Counted from the first letter of the stretch, positions 43,876 through 53,640 are shown. The stretch is DNA of 64,000 nt from CAJOLV01 sp045631885 (GCA_045631885.1 JAZQVN010000009.1:35572-99571); one strand, 5' to 3'. A program made the numbers and translations. The notes: generated by a model from the sequence alone, not told the origin.

Positions 43876-44763
43876 TTAATACTTTATTTTATTATAAGCA
43901 ACATTCAACAAATGTTGACCATATTGATTTTTTTCCATCATCTTCCCTTGTTCAATAAGGGTTTCTTTACTAATCCAGCCATTTTTATAAGCAATTTCTT
44001 CTGGACAACACACTTTTAACCCTTGGTGATCTTCAAGAATTTTAATGTAATCAGAAGCTTCAACTAGAGATTCGTGAGTTCCAGTATCTAGCCAAGAGTA
44101 TCCTCTTCCTAAAGTTTCAACATGTAATCTGCGCTCTTCCAAATACATATTATTTAATGTAGTGATTTCCAATTCGCCTCTGTAAGATGGTTTTACCATT
44201 TTAGCCTTTTCAGAAACTCCTTTCGGGTAGAAATATAAGCCAGTAACGCAATAATGAGATTTTGGATTTATTGGTTTTTCCTCAATGGATATTGCGTTTC
44301 CATTTTCGTCCAATTCAACTATTCCAAATCTTTCTGGATCATGCACAAAATAGCCATAGATGGTCGCTTCATCTTTTTCTTCCGCTCTCTTAACGGAATC
44401 TTGTAAATGTTTAATTAATCCTGCACCATAAAAAATATTATCACCCAAAACCATAGCGCACGCATCATCTCCAATAAAATCCTCGCCAAGAATGAATGCT
44501 TGAGCAAGGCCATCAGGAGATGGTTGAACAACATACGATAGTCTAATTCCAAATTTACTTCCATCACCAAGTAATTGTTCCATTCTAGGCAAATCAGTCG
44601 GTGTAGAAATAATAAGGATTTCTTTAATTCCCGCCATCATAAGAACTGATAAGGGATAATAAATCATCGGTTTGTCATAAACAGGAAGTAATTGTTTACT
44701 TGTGACAATTGTAAGTGGGTATAATCTAGTTCCAGACCCACCAGCTAAAATAATACCTTTCAT
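43876..44763 (-). CDS. rmlA: Glucose-1-phosphate thymidylyltransferase RmlA
   Basis: RmlA makes dTDP-glucose, the first step towards dTDP-rhamnose and other dTDP sugars. The 295-residue protein has the nucleotidyltransferase signature GGSGTRLYPLTIVTSKQLLP and YDKPMIYYPLS. I start it at the ATG at 44763, with GGAGG 8 bases upstream; the longer in-frame start includes that site. Confidence 0.97.
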   Translation of the reverse strand: MKGIILAGGSGTRLYPLTIVTSKQLLPVYDKPMIYYPLSVLMMAGIKEILIISTPTDLPRMEQLLGDGSKFGIRLSYVVQPSPDGLAQAFILGEDFIGDDACAMVLGDNIFYGAGLIKHLQDSVKRAEEKDEATIYGYFVHDPERFGIVELDENGNAISIEEKPINPKSHYCVTGLYFYPKGVSEKAKMVKPSYRGELEITTLNNMYLEERRLHVETLGRGYSWLDTGTHESLVEASDYIKILEDHQGLKVCCPEEIAYKNGWISKETLIEQGKMMEKNQYGQHLLNVAYNKIKY

Positions 44764-44784
44764 AATTTGACCTCCAGACAATAT

Positions 44785-46227
44785 TTAGTCTTTTTTAAAA
44801 ACCATTTTTTTAATTCTTTTAAGCGTGCTGAGAACTAATGAATCTCTTTCTATTAGTAGTGTGGCAAAATATACAACCACACCAATTCCTATCAAAGCCA
44901 CAAGGCCAATAATATTGGATGGCAAAACAAACTTCAATCCAAAAATAGTGCCACCCATAATTGCAGCAGCAATCAAATATTTTATTGCGGAAACAAAAAT
45001 CCTATTTGCATGTAATTGTTTTTTAATCAAGCAATAGCAAATCTGAATAGCCGCTCCTACAAATTCGGCTGTGATTGAAGAAATTGCTGCACCAATCGCT
45101 CCATAAAAACGAATAAGTACCATGTTTAAGGCGAAATTTACAACAGCGGCGGCGATAGTCGAAACAGTATAAACGTTTTGTTGCTTACTAGCTATAAGAT
45201 ATGAAAGGCCTGTGACATATCCCAAACTAACAAAAATCACCAAAGGAGAAAAAATTTGAAGTAGTAAAATACTTAATTCAAATTCATCTCCAAGATAAAT
45301 TGGAATTAAAATATTTGATATAAAAATCGCTCCAATCATAATTGGCAGACCTAAAGCCCAAACTATTCGATACGCTTGATAAACGTATTCCCGCGCTTCT
45401 TCTTGCTTGCCGTTTTCATAAAGGAGGGCAACCCTAGGAAGTGTTACAGCTCCTACAGCAGTTACAACAGTAATTGCTGCGCGAATAAGCTTTTCTGATT
45501 GTTCATAACATCCATTGAAATAATCAGAGCCAGTAATCCAACCAATCATACTCTTATCTAAAATTGTATAAACTTGAGATGCAATAGCCGGAATGAAAAT
45601 AAGGAACATTCCTTTTAAGTGTTTGAAAGGTTTAAATGATGTTGGTCTTCGAATTCGTTTTCTTAATGGTATCCAAAGGAAAAGATTTCCTAACAAAAAT
45701 GAACCGGTGGAAAATAAAGCATATAGCCATGTTTGTTCCCTTGTTTTAACAAAAACAAAAATGCATATCAAACAAACAATTTTAACTATTAAATTTCTCA
45801 ATATCGTTCTTTTGAAATCTTCATTTCCTTGAAAAAACCAAGAAATATCAAAAATAACATTAATGATGTCGATGGAAACAACGATTCCCAGCAAATTAAC
45901 TTCGGAAAATAAAAGAAGATACCCGAAATATATTGCGTAAAAAATAGAGCCGGACAACAAACGGAACCAAAATATATCCCAAAATGCATTCGATAACTCT
46001 TCTTTATTATCTTGTTTCGATCCAATTAGTCTTTGCCCATATACGGTTGATCCAAATGTAGCAACAATAACAAAGTAACCAACGATTGCCGCCTTGAAAG
46101 AAAACATTCCAATGTTTTCAGATCCCAAAACACGCGAAACATATGGCGTAGTAATCAAAGGAATAAGTAATGAGACTATTTGAAATAGAATGTTATAAAT
46201 AAAATTTTTCTTAACGCTTTTAGCCAT
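44785..46227 (-). CDS. wzx: Wzx-type polysaccharide flippase
   Basis: The 480-residue membrane protein has about twelve to fourteen hydrophobic segments and the N-terminal Polysacc_synt pattern (FIYNILFQIVSLLIPLITTP, YVSRVLGSENIGMFSF). It should move lipid-linked repeat units across the membrane. It lies next to an EpsG-like polymerase, as in Wzx/Wzy loci. Confidence 0.92.
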   Translation of the reverse strand: MAKSVKKNFIYNILFQIVSLLIPLITTPYVSRVLGSENIGMFSFKAAIVGYFVIVATFGSTVYGQRLIGSKQDNKEELSNAFWDIFWFRLLSGSIFYAIYFGYLLLFSEVNLLGIVVSIDIINVIFDISWFFQGNEDFKRTILRNLIVKIVCLICIFVFVKTREQTWLYALFSTGSFLLGNLFLWIPLRKRIRRPTSFKPFKHLKGMFLIFIPAIASQVYTILDKSMIGWITGSDYFNGCYEQSEKLIRAAITVVTAVGAVTLPRVALLYENGKQEEAREYVYQAYRIVWALGLPIMIGAIFISNILIPIYLGDEFELSILLLQIFSPLVIFVSLGYVTGLSYLIASKQQNVYTVSTIAAAVVNFALNMVLIRFYGAIGAAISSITAEFVGAAIQICYCLIKKQLHANRIFVSAIKYLIAAAIMGGTIFGLKFVLPSNIIGLVALIGIGVVVYFATLLIERDSLVLSTLKRIKKMVFKKD

Positions 46228-46228
46228 T

Positions 46229-47341
46229 TTATAACCTAATCATAATAATGACGCCTAAAACGCCATAAACAAGCTCTGAACACTGCAATAAACTATAATA
46301 ATTTGTTTTGCTTTTATAATCATAATCAAAATTAATCATCATTAATGGCACCAGTGAAAACATATAATCGGTAATTCGGGACGCGCCAGGAACAAGAGAG
46401 AAAACCCCCATAACCACTAATCCCATCAAATAAACATTAAAGTATCTCTTGTTTTCAATAAATTGTTGTTCTGTATTTCCGGCCAAAACTAATCCGCCCA
46501 AAAGCCAGAAAAACACATTTCTAAACGATATTCCAGAAGAGGTTCCTTGATTCAAAATATATTTTGAATAGTGAGCTAGCAGTTCATTTGAAGAGAAAAC
46601 GTTAATTAATAAAGATGATATAGGACCAACCAAAACAAATTTAAAAGCAAAAATAGCGATGCCGGTGATTATCCATAAATTGCGATATGTGGTCTTCTTT
46701 TTGAATTTTGGAAAAATAAAATAAATTAACTCTACAACAACAAAAATCAGCGCAAATCTATGGAAGGTAAAAGCAATGAAATATAAAATAAGCGCTATTA
46801 TAAGATTTTTGATTGAAAACTTTTTCTGATTTTTAGTTAATGAAAAAGCATATAAACAAACGGAAAGACTAAGCCCACCTCTTAAAACAACTAAAAAATA
46901 CATTAAACCAAAATATGGTAAAAAGTAATAAAATAAATCTACTCTTTGAGAGTTGGTGCGGGTCATCCTTTTTGCAAATAGAGAAAGGAAGATAAACTCC
47001 ACCAGTGCTATAACAAAAAATAACAATCTATAATTGTTAGGTAAAACAATTAAGAGAGCTTTGACAAAAAGAACAAATCCAAACTCGGCTCCAGTAATTA
47101 ATTCTTTTCTTAATAAATCAACGGATTTGAATAATTCTTGAAAGCTTGAATTGTTTATATCATCAAAAATTTTCTTATAGGCTTCTGTATCCGGGACAAC
47201 AAGTGGCCTGAATACAACGATAGCAAAAAAGAATAAAAAAGATAATAAAAGAGCGACCGTTATTTTCTCGTTACTTTTTGCACAATGAATCGCGAAAAAA
47301 AACACAACAAAAAGCAAAACAATAAGCCAATAAAACATCAT
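46229..47341 (-). CDS. EpsG-family polysaccharide polymerase (Wzy-like)
   Basis: The 370-residue membrane protein has about ten hydrophobic segments. An early PDTEAYKKIFDDI region and FRNVFFWLLGG match the EpsG family of exopolysaccharide polymerases. It ends 1 base before wzx. It probably joins exported repeat units. Its Shine-Dalgarno site is weak. Confidence 0.8.
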   Translation of the reverse strand: MMFYWLIVLLFVVFFFAIHCAKSNEKITVALLLSFLFFFAIVVFRPLVVPDTEAYKKIFDDINNSSFQELFKSVDLLRKELITGAEFGFVLFVKALLIVLPNNYRLLFFVIALVEFIFLSLFAKRMTRTNSQRVDLFYYFLPYFGLMYFLVVLRGGLSLSVCLYAFSLTKNQKKFSIKNLIIALILYFIAFTFHRFALIFVVVELIYFIFPKFKKKTTYRNLWIITGIAIFAFKFVLVGPISSLLINVFSSNELLAHYSKYILNQGTSSGISFRNVFFWLLGGLVLAGNTEQQFIENKRYFNVYLMGLVVMGVFSLVPGASRITDYMFSLVPLMMINFDYDYKSKTNYYSLLQCSELVYGVLGVIIMIRL

Positions 47342-47347
47342 AAAAAT

Positions 47348-48349
47348 TTAATGTGTTCTTTTTAAAAAGAGATTATAATAAATATCTTTTGCAAAAAAAC
47401 GATTTCCTTTATAAGTATATTTTTTATAACCTTTTTTTAATCTGAGTATTGAAAAAATGGATTTGTTTATGGTTTCTTTTCTTTTAAATGAAAAAGCATA
47501 ATAATTGTTTACTTTTCTTAAGCAGTCATCCGATACCTTGTTTTGTCGGCATAATGACAATATGGTTTGATATAACATGATTTCATACTCAATATTTTTT
47601 AAGTGTCTTTGCTTAATAATGGATTTATCATGGATGTCATAATTTCTTCTTGTTCCAACAACATTATTAGAATGTTGACGATATTTTACTAACGGGGTTC
47701 TAATTGCCACGGTGTTTCCAAAGAGCGAAGCGTTTAATGCTAACCAATAGTCATGAAGCACTTTTTCTGGAAAAGGGATGCATTTTTTTGCAAAATTTCT
47801 AGAACAAGCCATTGTCATTCCGGTAACAACGTTATGTTTTAATAAAATATTAAAAAACTCATTTTTGTCACAGTTGACATATTCATCATCATTATTGTAA
47901 TCAAAACCAACTGAATCCCATAATGTTTCCGATCCAGCCTTCAAATCGGCATCAACTATCAAAGCGTTTGTGAAAACAAAATCAGCACCAAGGGAATCGA
48001 AAGCGTGCAAAGCCGTCTCTATTTTATTGTCAAGCCAAACATCATCTTGATCGGAAAAGAAAATGACATCTCCGCTAGATTTAAGTACGCCTTCTTCAAA
48101 TGTTTTCGATACGCCTTTATTTTTATCATTTTGATAAATGATACAAGGTATATCAGTTCTATTAGAAAAATCTTTTAAAACTTCTATTGTGTTGTCTTTA
48201 GAACAATCATCACAAATCACTATTTCATCCGGTTTAACTGATTGATTAGCGATACTATCTAATTGTTCTGTGACAAATAAAGCGCCATTATAAGTGGCAA
48301 CAATTACGCTTATTCTGTAATTCTTCGCTTTATCGGTGATGTTCTTCAT
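47348..48349 (-). CDS. GT2 glycosyltransferase
   Basis: A 333-residue cytoplasmic glycosyltransferase with the GT-A fold. RISVIVATYNGALFVTEQLDS starts the catalytic domain, CDDCSKDNT is the nucleotide-binding part and FSDQDDVW contains the metal-binding DxD-type motif. It resembles rhamnosyltransferase-type GT2 enzymes with a LPHDYWLAL-like motif (VLHDYWLALNAS). With rmlABCD nearby, dTDP-rhamnose is a reasonable donor, but this is inferred. It overlaps the next GT2 by 20 bases. Confidence 0.87.
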   Translation of the reverse strand: MKNITDKAKNYRISVIVATYNGALFVTEQLDSIANQSVKPDEIVICDDCSKDNTIEVLKDFSNRTDIPCIIYQNDKNKGVSKTFEEGVLKSSGDVIFFSDQDDVWLDNKIETALHAFDSLGADFVFTNALIVDADLKAGSETLWDSVGFDYNNDDEYVNCDKNEFFNILLKHNVVTGMTMACSRNFAKKCIPFPEKVLHDYWLALNASLFGNTVAIRTPLVKYRQHSNNVVGTRRNYDIHDKSIIKQRHLKNIEYEIMLYQTILSLCRQNKVSDDCLRKVNNYYAFSFKRKETINKSIFSILRLKKGYKKYTYKGNRFFAKDIYYNLFLKRTH

Positions 48350-49163
48350 TTGCTTTTTTATTTCCTAATACATATGTTTCGTAAAAATAAATATTTGATT
48401 TTACCAACTCTTTATTAATTGAGAAATCTGCAAGTTTCATACTTCCGTCTTCTTTGTGATAAATAGAGAAAAAAGGATAGTAGAGGGTTTTGATACCAGA
48501 AATTTTGGCTTTTTCTGCGAGGACAGATTCTTCGGCAAATAAAAACATGTTCTCATCATATGGTTTAAACTCTAATTTTTGTAAAGATCCTCTTGAAAAA
48601 ACAACAAAACTCCCATGCGCGGCATAAACTTTTCTAATTTTATTTTTATTGAATATTAAAAACCATGTTCTATGTATTTTGGAGATGCCAACTCCAAGAA
48701 AAAATAGAAATTTATTGCTATTTTTGAGTCCTTTGTATGTCAATCTATCAGACAATTTAGACTGCATAGGCAGCATTGGGTTCTGATATCTACCATCAGC
48801 AGCTATGATTTTAGGCACAATAATTGAATTCTCTTCAATGGTTTCTAATTTACTGGTGTCAAAATGTTTAATAACAATATCCGCATTTGAAACTATTAGA
48901 TAGTCGTACTCAAAATTCTTTTCTGCGTATTCTATTCCTCTATTGTTTCCAAAACTATATCCTTTGTTTTCAATGTTAATGAAATGGCAGTTGTGTTTTT
49001 CCGATAAACCTTTAACCGCGTTCATCGTTTCGTCATCATAATATGCATTAACAACGATGATTCTAAAATCATTAATTTTTTCTTTGATACTTTCGACACA
49101 TTCATCCAAGTCTTTGTAATTCCTATATACCAAAATCACAAAGACATATTTTGTTTTATCCAT
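48330..49163 (-). CDS. GT2-like glycosyltransferase
   Basis: The 277-residue protein has a GT-A start (KYVFVILVYRNYKDLDECVES) and a central YDYLIVSNADIVIK segment with the donor-binding Asp. The middle and the EESVLAEKAKISGIKTLYYP part match rhamnosyl-type GT2 members. The pair of GT2 genes overlap and probably add consecutive sugars of the repeat unit. Donor and acceptor are unknown. Confidence 0.82.
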   Translation of the reverse strand: MDKTKYVFVILVYRNYKDLDECVESIKEKINDFRIIVVNAYYDDETMNAVKGLSEKHNCHFINIENKGYSFGNNRGIEYAEKNFEYDYLIVSNADIVIKHFDTSKLETIEENSIIVPKIIAADGRYQNPMLPMQSKLSDRLTYKGLKNSNKFLFFLGVGISKIHRTWFLIFNKNKIRKVYAAHGSFVVFSRGSLQKLEFKPYDENMFLFAEESVLAEKAKISGIKTLYYPFFSIYHKEDGSMKLADFSINKELVKSNIYFYETYVLGNKKANEEHHR

Positions 49164-49686
49164 TATAGTTATCCTTGAAAATAGACATTCTCACAACATC
49201 TAAAACGGTGCCGTCTAAATCGACTGCCTCATTTTCGAGCAATGCTTCTCTTTTAAAGCCGCTTCTTTCAAGTAAAGTTATTTCGTCGTCATTCTTTTTT
49301 AAAACATAAGAATAAACTTTTCTCATTTTTTCTTGGTTAAAAGCGATTTCAAGCATTGAAAGGATTGCTTTTTTTTGGCTCTCGGTGTTCCATTCTTCAT
49401 CGTTGCTAGTAAAAATGCAAAGTTCGCATCTTTGATTAAAGCGGTCGATATCCTTTAGATAGATTGTAGCAATTGGATATGAAATAACGCCATAATCATC
49501 GTCAATTCTATAAACAATAAATTGTTTATACTTTCCAGTCTTTATGAAAGAATCATAAAAACGTTTATGTGATTCTTCGGTGATTTCTGTTTTATCGAAA
49601 CAGTGATTTCTTACCGAAGGAGAGTTTCTCCATTTGATAATCAATTGTGAATCATTTAATTCAATTGGTTTTAAAAAAATTCTCAT
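49156..49686 (-). CDS. GNAT-family acetyltransferase, likely sugar N-acetyltransferase
   Basis: The protein, 176 residues from the ATG at 49686 (MRIFLKPIELND), has the GNAT fold with LKPIELNDSQLIIKWRNSP at the N-terminus, similar to RimJ/RimL and amino-sugar acetyltransferases such as PseH. It directly follows a sugar aminotransferase gene, which suggests it acetylates the amino group introduced by that enzyme. The longer in-frame start at 49704 would overlap the aminotransferase. Confidence 0.78.
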   Translation of the reverse strand: MRIFLKPIELNDSQLIIKWRNSPSVRNHCFDKTEITEESHKRFYDSFIKTGKYKQFIVYRIDDDYGVISYPIATIYLKDIDRFNQRCELCIFTSNDEEWNTESQKKAILSMLEIAFNQEKMRKVYSYVLKKNDDEITLLERSGFKREALLENEAVDLDGTVLDVVRMSIFKDNYNG

Positions 49687-49697
49687 ATAGAAAACAC

Positions 49698-50837
49698 CTA
49701 ACAATACTTATTTGAAAATTCAATAATTGTATCAACGATAAGCTTACAATCTTCAATTGATAAACTTTGGTGCATTGGTAGACACAATGTGTTGTCGGCG
49801 GCATAATCAGCACCTGGGAAATTGCCTGTAACGCCATAGTGTGGAACTCTATGAAGTGGGAAATATCTATATGTAGTATAGATGCCTCTTTCTCTTAAGT
49901 ATCTAGCAAGTTCGTCTCTCTTACCGTTTTTAATTTGAATGTGATAGAAATAATAGGAAGATGTGCAATCTTCAGGAATTGGAAGAGGCAAGTCAATCCA
50001 GTCTAGTCCTTTCAAATGCTCGTTATAGTAATTATGAACCGCTTTTCTTTTTTCCATATACATCGGGAGCTTTTTTAATTGTTCAAGCGCCATAGCAGCA
50101 GTGACATTATTCATAATTGCTCTGTGCCCAAAACAAGAAATATCAAATTCCCACCATTTTTGAGCAACACTATTCTCATAACCACTCTTTGTTTCAAGTC
50201 CAAAATACAACCATTTATCAGCTTTATTTCTTAATTCAGGGGTGTTGAAATGGAGGATTGCTCCATCACCACACACCAATATTTTCATAGCGTCAAATGA
50301 CCACATTCCCATATCGCCGATAGTGCCTAAAGCTTTACCTTTATAAGTAGAACAAACGCCAGCAGCACAGTCTTCAATAACTTTAAGATTGTATTTTTTG
50401 GCTAGTGCCATGATTTCATCCATTTCGCATGGAATTCCTCCATAATGTAGTAACAAAACAGCTTTAGTTTTAGGAGTGATAACTTTTTCAATATCACTCG
50501 CTCTAGCATTAAGAGTCCTTGGATCCACATCACATAAAACTAATTTTGCACCATGAGCACAAACGGCATTTCCCGCTCCCACAAAGCTAATTGTCGGAAC
50601 GATAACTTCATCACCCGGTTGAATGTCACATAAATACATCGAAGAAAACAACCCTTCGGAACAACAATTGGTTGAAATCACTTTATCTGGTGTTGAACCT
50701 AAATGTTCGGCATATTGTTTTTCAAATTCAGTGACAAGAGCACCTTTTCCAATCCAATTTGAATCAAAAACTTCCTTGATTCGATCCAACTCTTCTTGTC
50801 CAAGGGTTGGTTGCATAACGTTAATAAATTTTGGCAT
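49698..50837 (-). CDS. DegT/DnrJ/EryC1 sugar aminotransferase
   Basis: A PLP-dependent aminotransferase of 379 residues acting on nucleotide keto sugars. The PLP lysine is in MWSFDAMKILVCGDG, and GDEVIVPTISFVGAGNAV and LLLHYGGIPCEMDEI are typical. I use the ATG at 50837 (MPKFINVMQP) with GAGGAG about 8 bases upstream. RmlA and RmlB can supply dTDP-4-keto-6-deoxyglucose, so a dTDP-amino-dideoxy sugar acetylated by the next gene product is plausible. Confidence 0.88.
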   Translation of the reverse strand: MPKFINVMQPTLGQEELDRIKEVFDSNWIGKGALVTEFEKQYAEHLGSTPDKVISTNCCSEGLFSSMYLCDIQPGDEVIVPTISFVGAGNAVCAHGAKLVLCDVDPRTLNARASDIEKVITPKTKAVLLLHYGGIPCEMDEIMALAKKYNLKVIEDCAAGVCSTYKGKALGTIGDMGMWSFDAMKILVCGDGAILHFNTPELRNKADKWLYFGLETKSGYENSVAQKWWEFDISCFGHRAIMNNVTAAMALEQLKKLPMYMEKRKAVHNYYNEHLKGLDWIDLPLPIPEDCTSSYYFYHIQIKNGKRDELARYLRERGIYTTYRYFPLHRVPHYGVTGNFPGADYAADNTLCLPMHQSLSIEDCKLIVDTIIEFSNKYC

Positions 50838-50842
50838 AATCT

Positions 50843-51784
50843 TCACTCCTCAAATTCGCATTCTAATTTTATTATTCCATCATAGTAAATACAATCTCTA
50901 TAAACACCGGTCCTATCCCATGGTGTTGGCATAATGACAACCTTCTCTTTGTTCCGTGAAAGGTAAGATCCCCACCATGAGAAAGTGCTGTTAGTTATAA
51001 TAAAGTGCTTACATTTGCTCATAAGAGCAACACCAGAAGATGAATCGTTTGGTGTTACATAAATAACGGGAAATGGAAAATCAAATTCGTTTTTCACAAT
51101 ATCTAAACTATCTGCAAAAACAAAGAACTTTGGATTTTTAACTTTTTCAGAAATAATCTTCATCGCGGTATAATAAAATTCTTGTTTAATTAATCCTAAA
51201 GCAAGGTTGTCGTTGACTTTTGGATTCTCTGGAGCTTTATTTGCTCTAATACTAATTGCGACAGATTCACTGTTTTCCATTTCTTTAATTATTTGTTCTT
51301 CATTGTCATCAAATTGTCTTCTTGGTCTCAAATCATCAATTAAGGTTTCAATATAGCCATTGAAATATCGATCACTTTGAAAATAACCATACACATATTT
51401 GTATTTTTTGTTGATAACAGGGATATCAAAAAACAAGCGATTGAAATAATATACACACCCTCTTCTCAACCATTTTTTAGTAATAAAAGATGGCGTAAGG
51501 GAATTCTTAGTTAATTTTGAAAAAATGTATCTTTCAACATGGAAAATTTTAGAAGATAACCAAAATTTAAAGCGATGAATAAAACCTATTTCTTTCAAAT
51601 TGTAAGAAATGTTATCTCCTAAAATAAAATTATCTAATTTGTAATCCGCAGTGTAATAATACCTTTTCAAAGCAGATAAATCAAAAATAATCCTTTCGTT
51701 GCCGTATTTTAATTGTAATTGCCTAGCAAATGCATAAATAAATAATTGATTTCCTATATTTCCCATCATTTTTACTACTATCAT
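50843..51784 (-). CDS. GT11-type (alpha-1,2-fucosyltransferase-like) glycosyltransferase
   Basis: The 313-residue protein begins MIVVKMMGNIGNQLFIYAFA, the hallmark N-terminus of GT11, with GGAG before the ATG at 51784. FFVFADSLDIVK, LMSKCKHFIITNSTFSWWG and the preceding region match the other conserved motifs. The canonical HxRRxD motif I is replaced here by SIRANKA, which may change donor use or activity. Donors in the family are GDP-fucose or sometimes other sugars. No GDP-fucose synthesis gene is visible. Confidence 0.83.
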   Translation of the reverse strand: MIVVKMMGNIGNQLFIYAFARQLQLKYGNERIIFDLSALKRYYYTADYKLDNFILGDNISYNLKEIGFIHRFKFWLSSKIFHVERYIFSKLTKNSLTPSFITKKWLRRGCVYYFNRLFFDIPVINKKYKYVYGYFQSDRYFNGYIETLIDDLRPRRQFDDNEEQIIKEMENSESVAISIRANKAPENPKVNDNLALGLIKQEFYYTAMKIISEKVKNPKFFVFADSLDIVKNEFDFPFPVIYVTPNDSSSGVALMSKCKHFIITNSTFSWWGSYLSRNKEKVVIMPTPWDRTGVYRDCIYYDGIIKLECEFEE

Positions 51785-51812
51785 ATCTTCAATCTCCTTA
51801 AAACACGAAAAA

Positions 51813-52979
51813 TTATCGAGTGCTCTCTGCTTTATCCCAAACAGGCTTCGATTTGCCAATCATTTGTTTAAAAGCGGCGACAAGTTGAGATAATACAGTC
51901 ATTGAATAAAAACCAATTAATCTTAAAGGTTTAGTAGGGACTTTGTGCTTTATTGAAATGATTCCTAGAGTAATAAAAATGACTTGCAAACCAACTAATA
52001 CTCCTCCTGCCACATAATATCCAATTGCAGTCAATACAATGCTAGTAATGAAAAATACCAAGTGATTGAACCACAGTAAATAACGACAAGTACGATGCCC
52101 AAAGAAAAAGACAGAGAACCATTTGTATTTAAAAATGTTCATTGGCCTCCACATAATGGCAAATGTATTCAATATCGTTCTATTCATCCTAATTTTTCTC
52201 TTAAATTCATCGTTATTGTTTTCTCCTGCTTTTTCGTAGGAAACAGCATCTGGGTTATAGAGAGCTCTTTTTTTATTTAAAGAAAAAATCAACGGGAAAT
52301 AACTATCATGACAATGAATTGGATTAATATCTACATACTCTTTATTTCTTATTGCATAAATCGAACCATTTCCCGCGGTAATTGTTTGAATGTTAGATTC
52401 AATTCTTCTTTGCATTAAATCTAATTTCCAGTATGTTGATTCGTTAGCAGCGGTTAAATTATTATCGTTTACGTATTTAAGTTGACCACAAACATAATAA
52501 ACATCTTCATCAGCAAATCCCGCCACCAATTCTCTAATAGCGTTTTTTTCAAATATCGAATTAGCATCGGTCATCACAAGAATTTCACCAGTTGCCAATT
52601 TTTGTGTTTCATTTTGGGCATTAGTTTTACCTTTGTGTTCTTTAGATTTATTGAGAACTATATTTAATTCAGGATGTTCTTTCATAAATTCCAGAACAAT
52701 TTCATCTGTTTTATCAGTACAAAAATCAGAGGCGACAAGTATTTGAATTTTAGACAATGGGTAATTGAAATCTAAAATGTTTTCTAATTTTGTTCTAATA
52801 CATTTTTCTTCATTATGAGCAACAATCATATATGAAACGGTTGGCTCAAATGAGTAATCTTTTTTAATTTCTTTTGGCTTCTTGATTTTGTTCAATAACA
52901 TTAATAAAATGGGGTAGCCAAACATTGCATAAAATGCAAAGAACCCAGACACAGCCAATAAAATAATGCAAACAATCAT
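51813..52979 (-). CDS. Membrane GT2 glycosyltransferase
   Basis: The 388-residue protein has one N-terminal transmembrane helix, a GT-A domain (VSYMIVAHNEEKCIRTKLEN, LVASDFCTDKT, VMTDANSIFE) and two to three C-terminal helices. The layout is that of membrane GT2 enzymes related to hyaluronan and poly-GlcNAc synthases. RKIRMNRTI sits where these enzymes keep an acceptor or product-binding motif. A stand-alone role in making a repeat unit is likely. A 76-base gap separates it from the upstream pglD-like gene. Confidence 0.85.
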   Translation of the reverse strand: MIVCIILLAVSGFFAFYAMFGYPILLMLLNKIKKPKEIKKDYSFEPTVSYMIVAHNEEKCIRTKLENILDFNYPLSKIQILVASDFCTDKTDEIVLEFMKEHPELNIVLNKSKEHKGKTNAQNETQKLATGEILVMTDANSIFEKNAIRELVAGFADEDVYYVCGQLKYVNDNNLTAANESTYWKLDLMQRRIESNIQTITAGNGSIYAIRNKEYVDINPIHCHDSYFPLIFSLNKKRALYNPDAVSYEKAGENNNDEFKRKIRMNRTILNTFAIMWRPMNIFKYKWFSVFFFGHRTCRYLLWFNHLVFFITSIVLTAIGYYVAGGVLVGLQVIFITLGIISIKHKVPTKPLRLIGFYSMTVLSQLVAAFKQMIGKSKPVWDKAESTR

Positions 52980-53055
52980 AACAATTCTCCTGTATCGGTT
53001 AAATGTTTAAAAAATATAGAAGCATACATAAACAAAACAAACACTTTTTGAAGAA

Positions 53056-53640
53056 CTATTTTATTTTAAAAATAGGGACACCGACATAAATTCCTTTTGT
53101 GCTTATGTTTTTGACAACAACAGCACCACATCCAATAACAACATTGTCACATACATCAATATTGTTCTTAATAGTTGAGCCCATTCCAATAAAACACATT
53201 TTACCGATAGAAACAGTCCCACCGAGTTTGGCTCCGACAGAAACGTGAGACACATCACCAATGATATTATCGTGCTCAATAACCGAAGAAGTGTTGACAA
53301 TGCAGTGTTTGCCAACGATTGCTCTAGCGTTAATGACGGCATTAGGCATCACTATAGTTCCAACACCGATGCGCGCGCTCGGGGAAATAATCGCACTTGG
53401 ATGAATTGCAGTGTGCCATTTTATGTTTAATTTTGATAATTGTTCTCTTATTTCGTTATTTCCAATTCCAATGACGAATTCACAATCTAGATATTTTTGA
53501 TAATCATCTATTGGTCCAGAACAATCTTCTTTGGTCAAATCATCATCAAGAAATGCGACAACTTCATTTCCGTTTGCTCGAATAATATCTGCGATGACAT
53601 GAGCGTGTCCGCTCGCTCCTAAAATAACAACTCTACTCAT
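53056..53640 (-). CDS. pglD: PglD/NeuD-family sugar O/N-acetyltransferase
   Basis: A 194-residue left-handed beta-helix acyltransferase. RVVILGASGHAHVIADII is the N-terminal sugar-nucleotide-binding fold and hexapeptide repeats fill residues 80-190 (HPSAIISPSARIGVGTIVMP). The overlap of 4 bases with the PglC-like gene and the nearby PglE-like gene support PglD, which acetylates UDP-4-amino-sugar to UDP-diNAc-bacillosamine. Confidence 0.85.
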   Translation of the reverse strand: MSRVVILGASGHAHVIADIIRANGNEVVAFLDDDLTKEDCSGPIDDYQKYLDCEFVIGIGNNEIREQLSKLNIKWHTAIHPSAIISPSARIGVGTIVMPNAVINARAIVGKHCIVNTSSVIEHDNIIGDVSHVSVGAKLGGTVSIGKMCFIGMGSTIKNNIDVCDNVVIGCGAVVVKNISTKGIYVGVPIFKIK

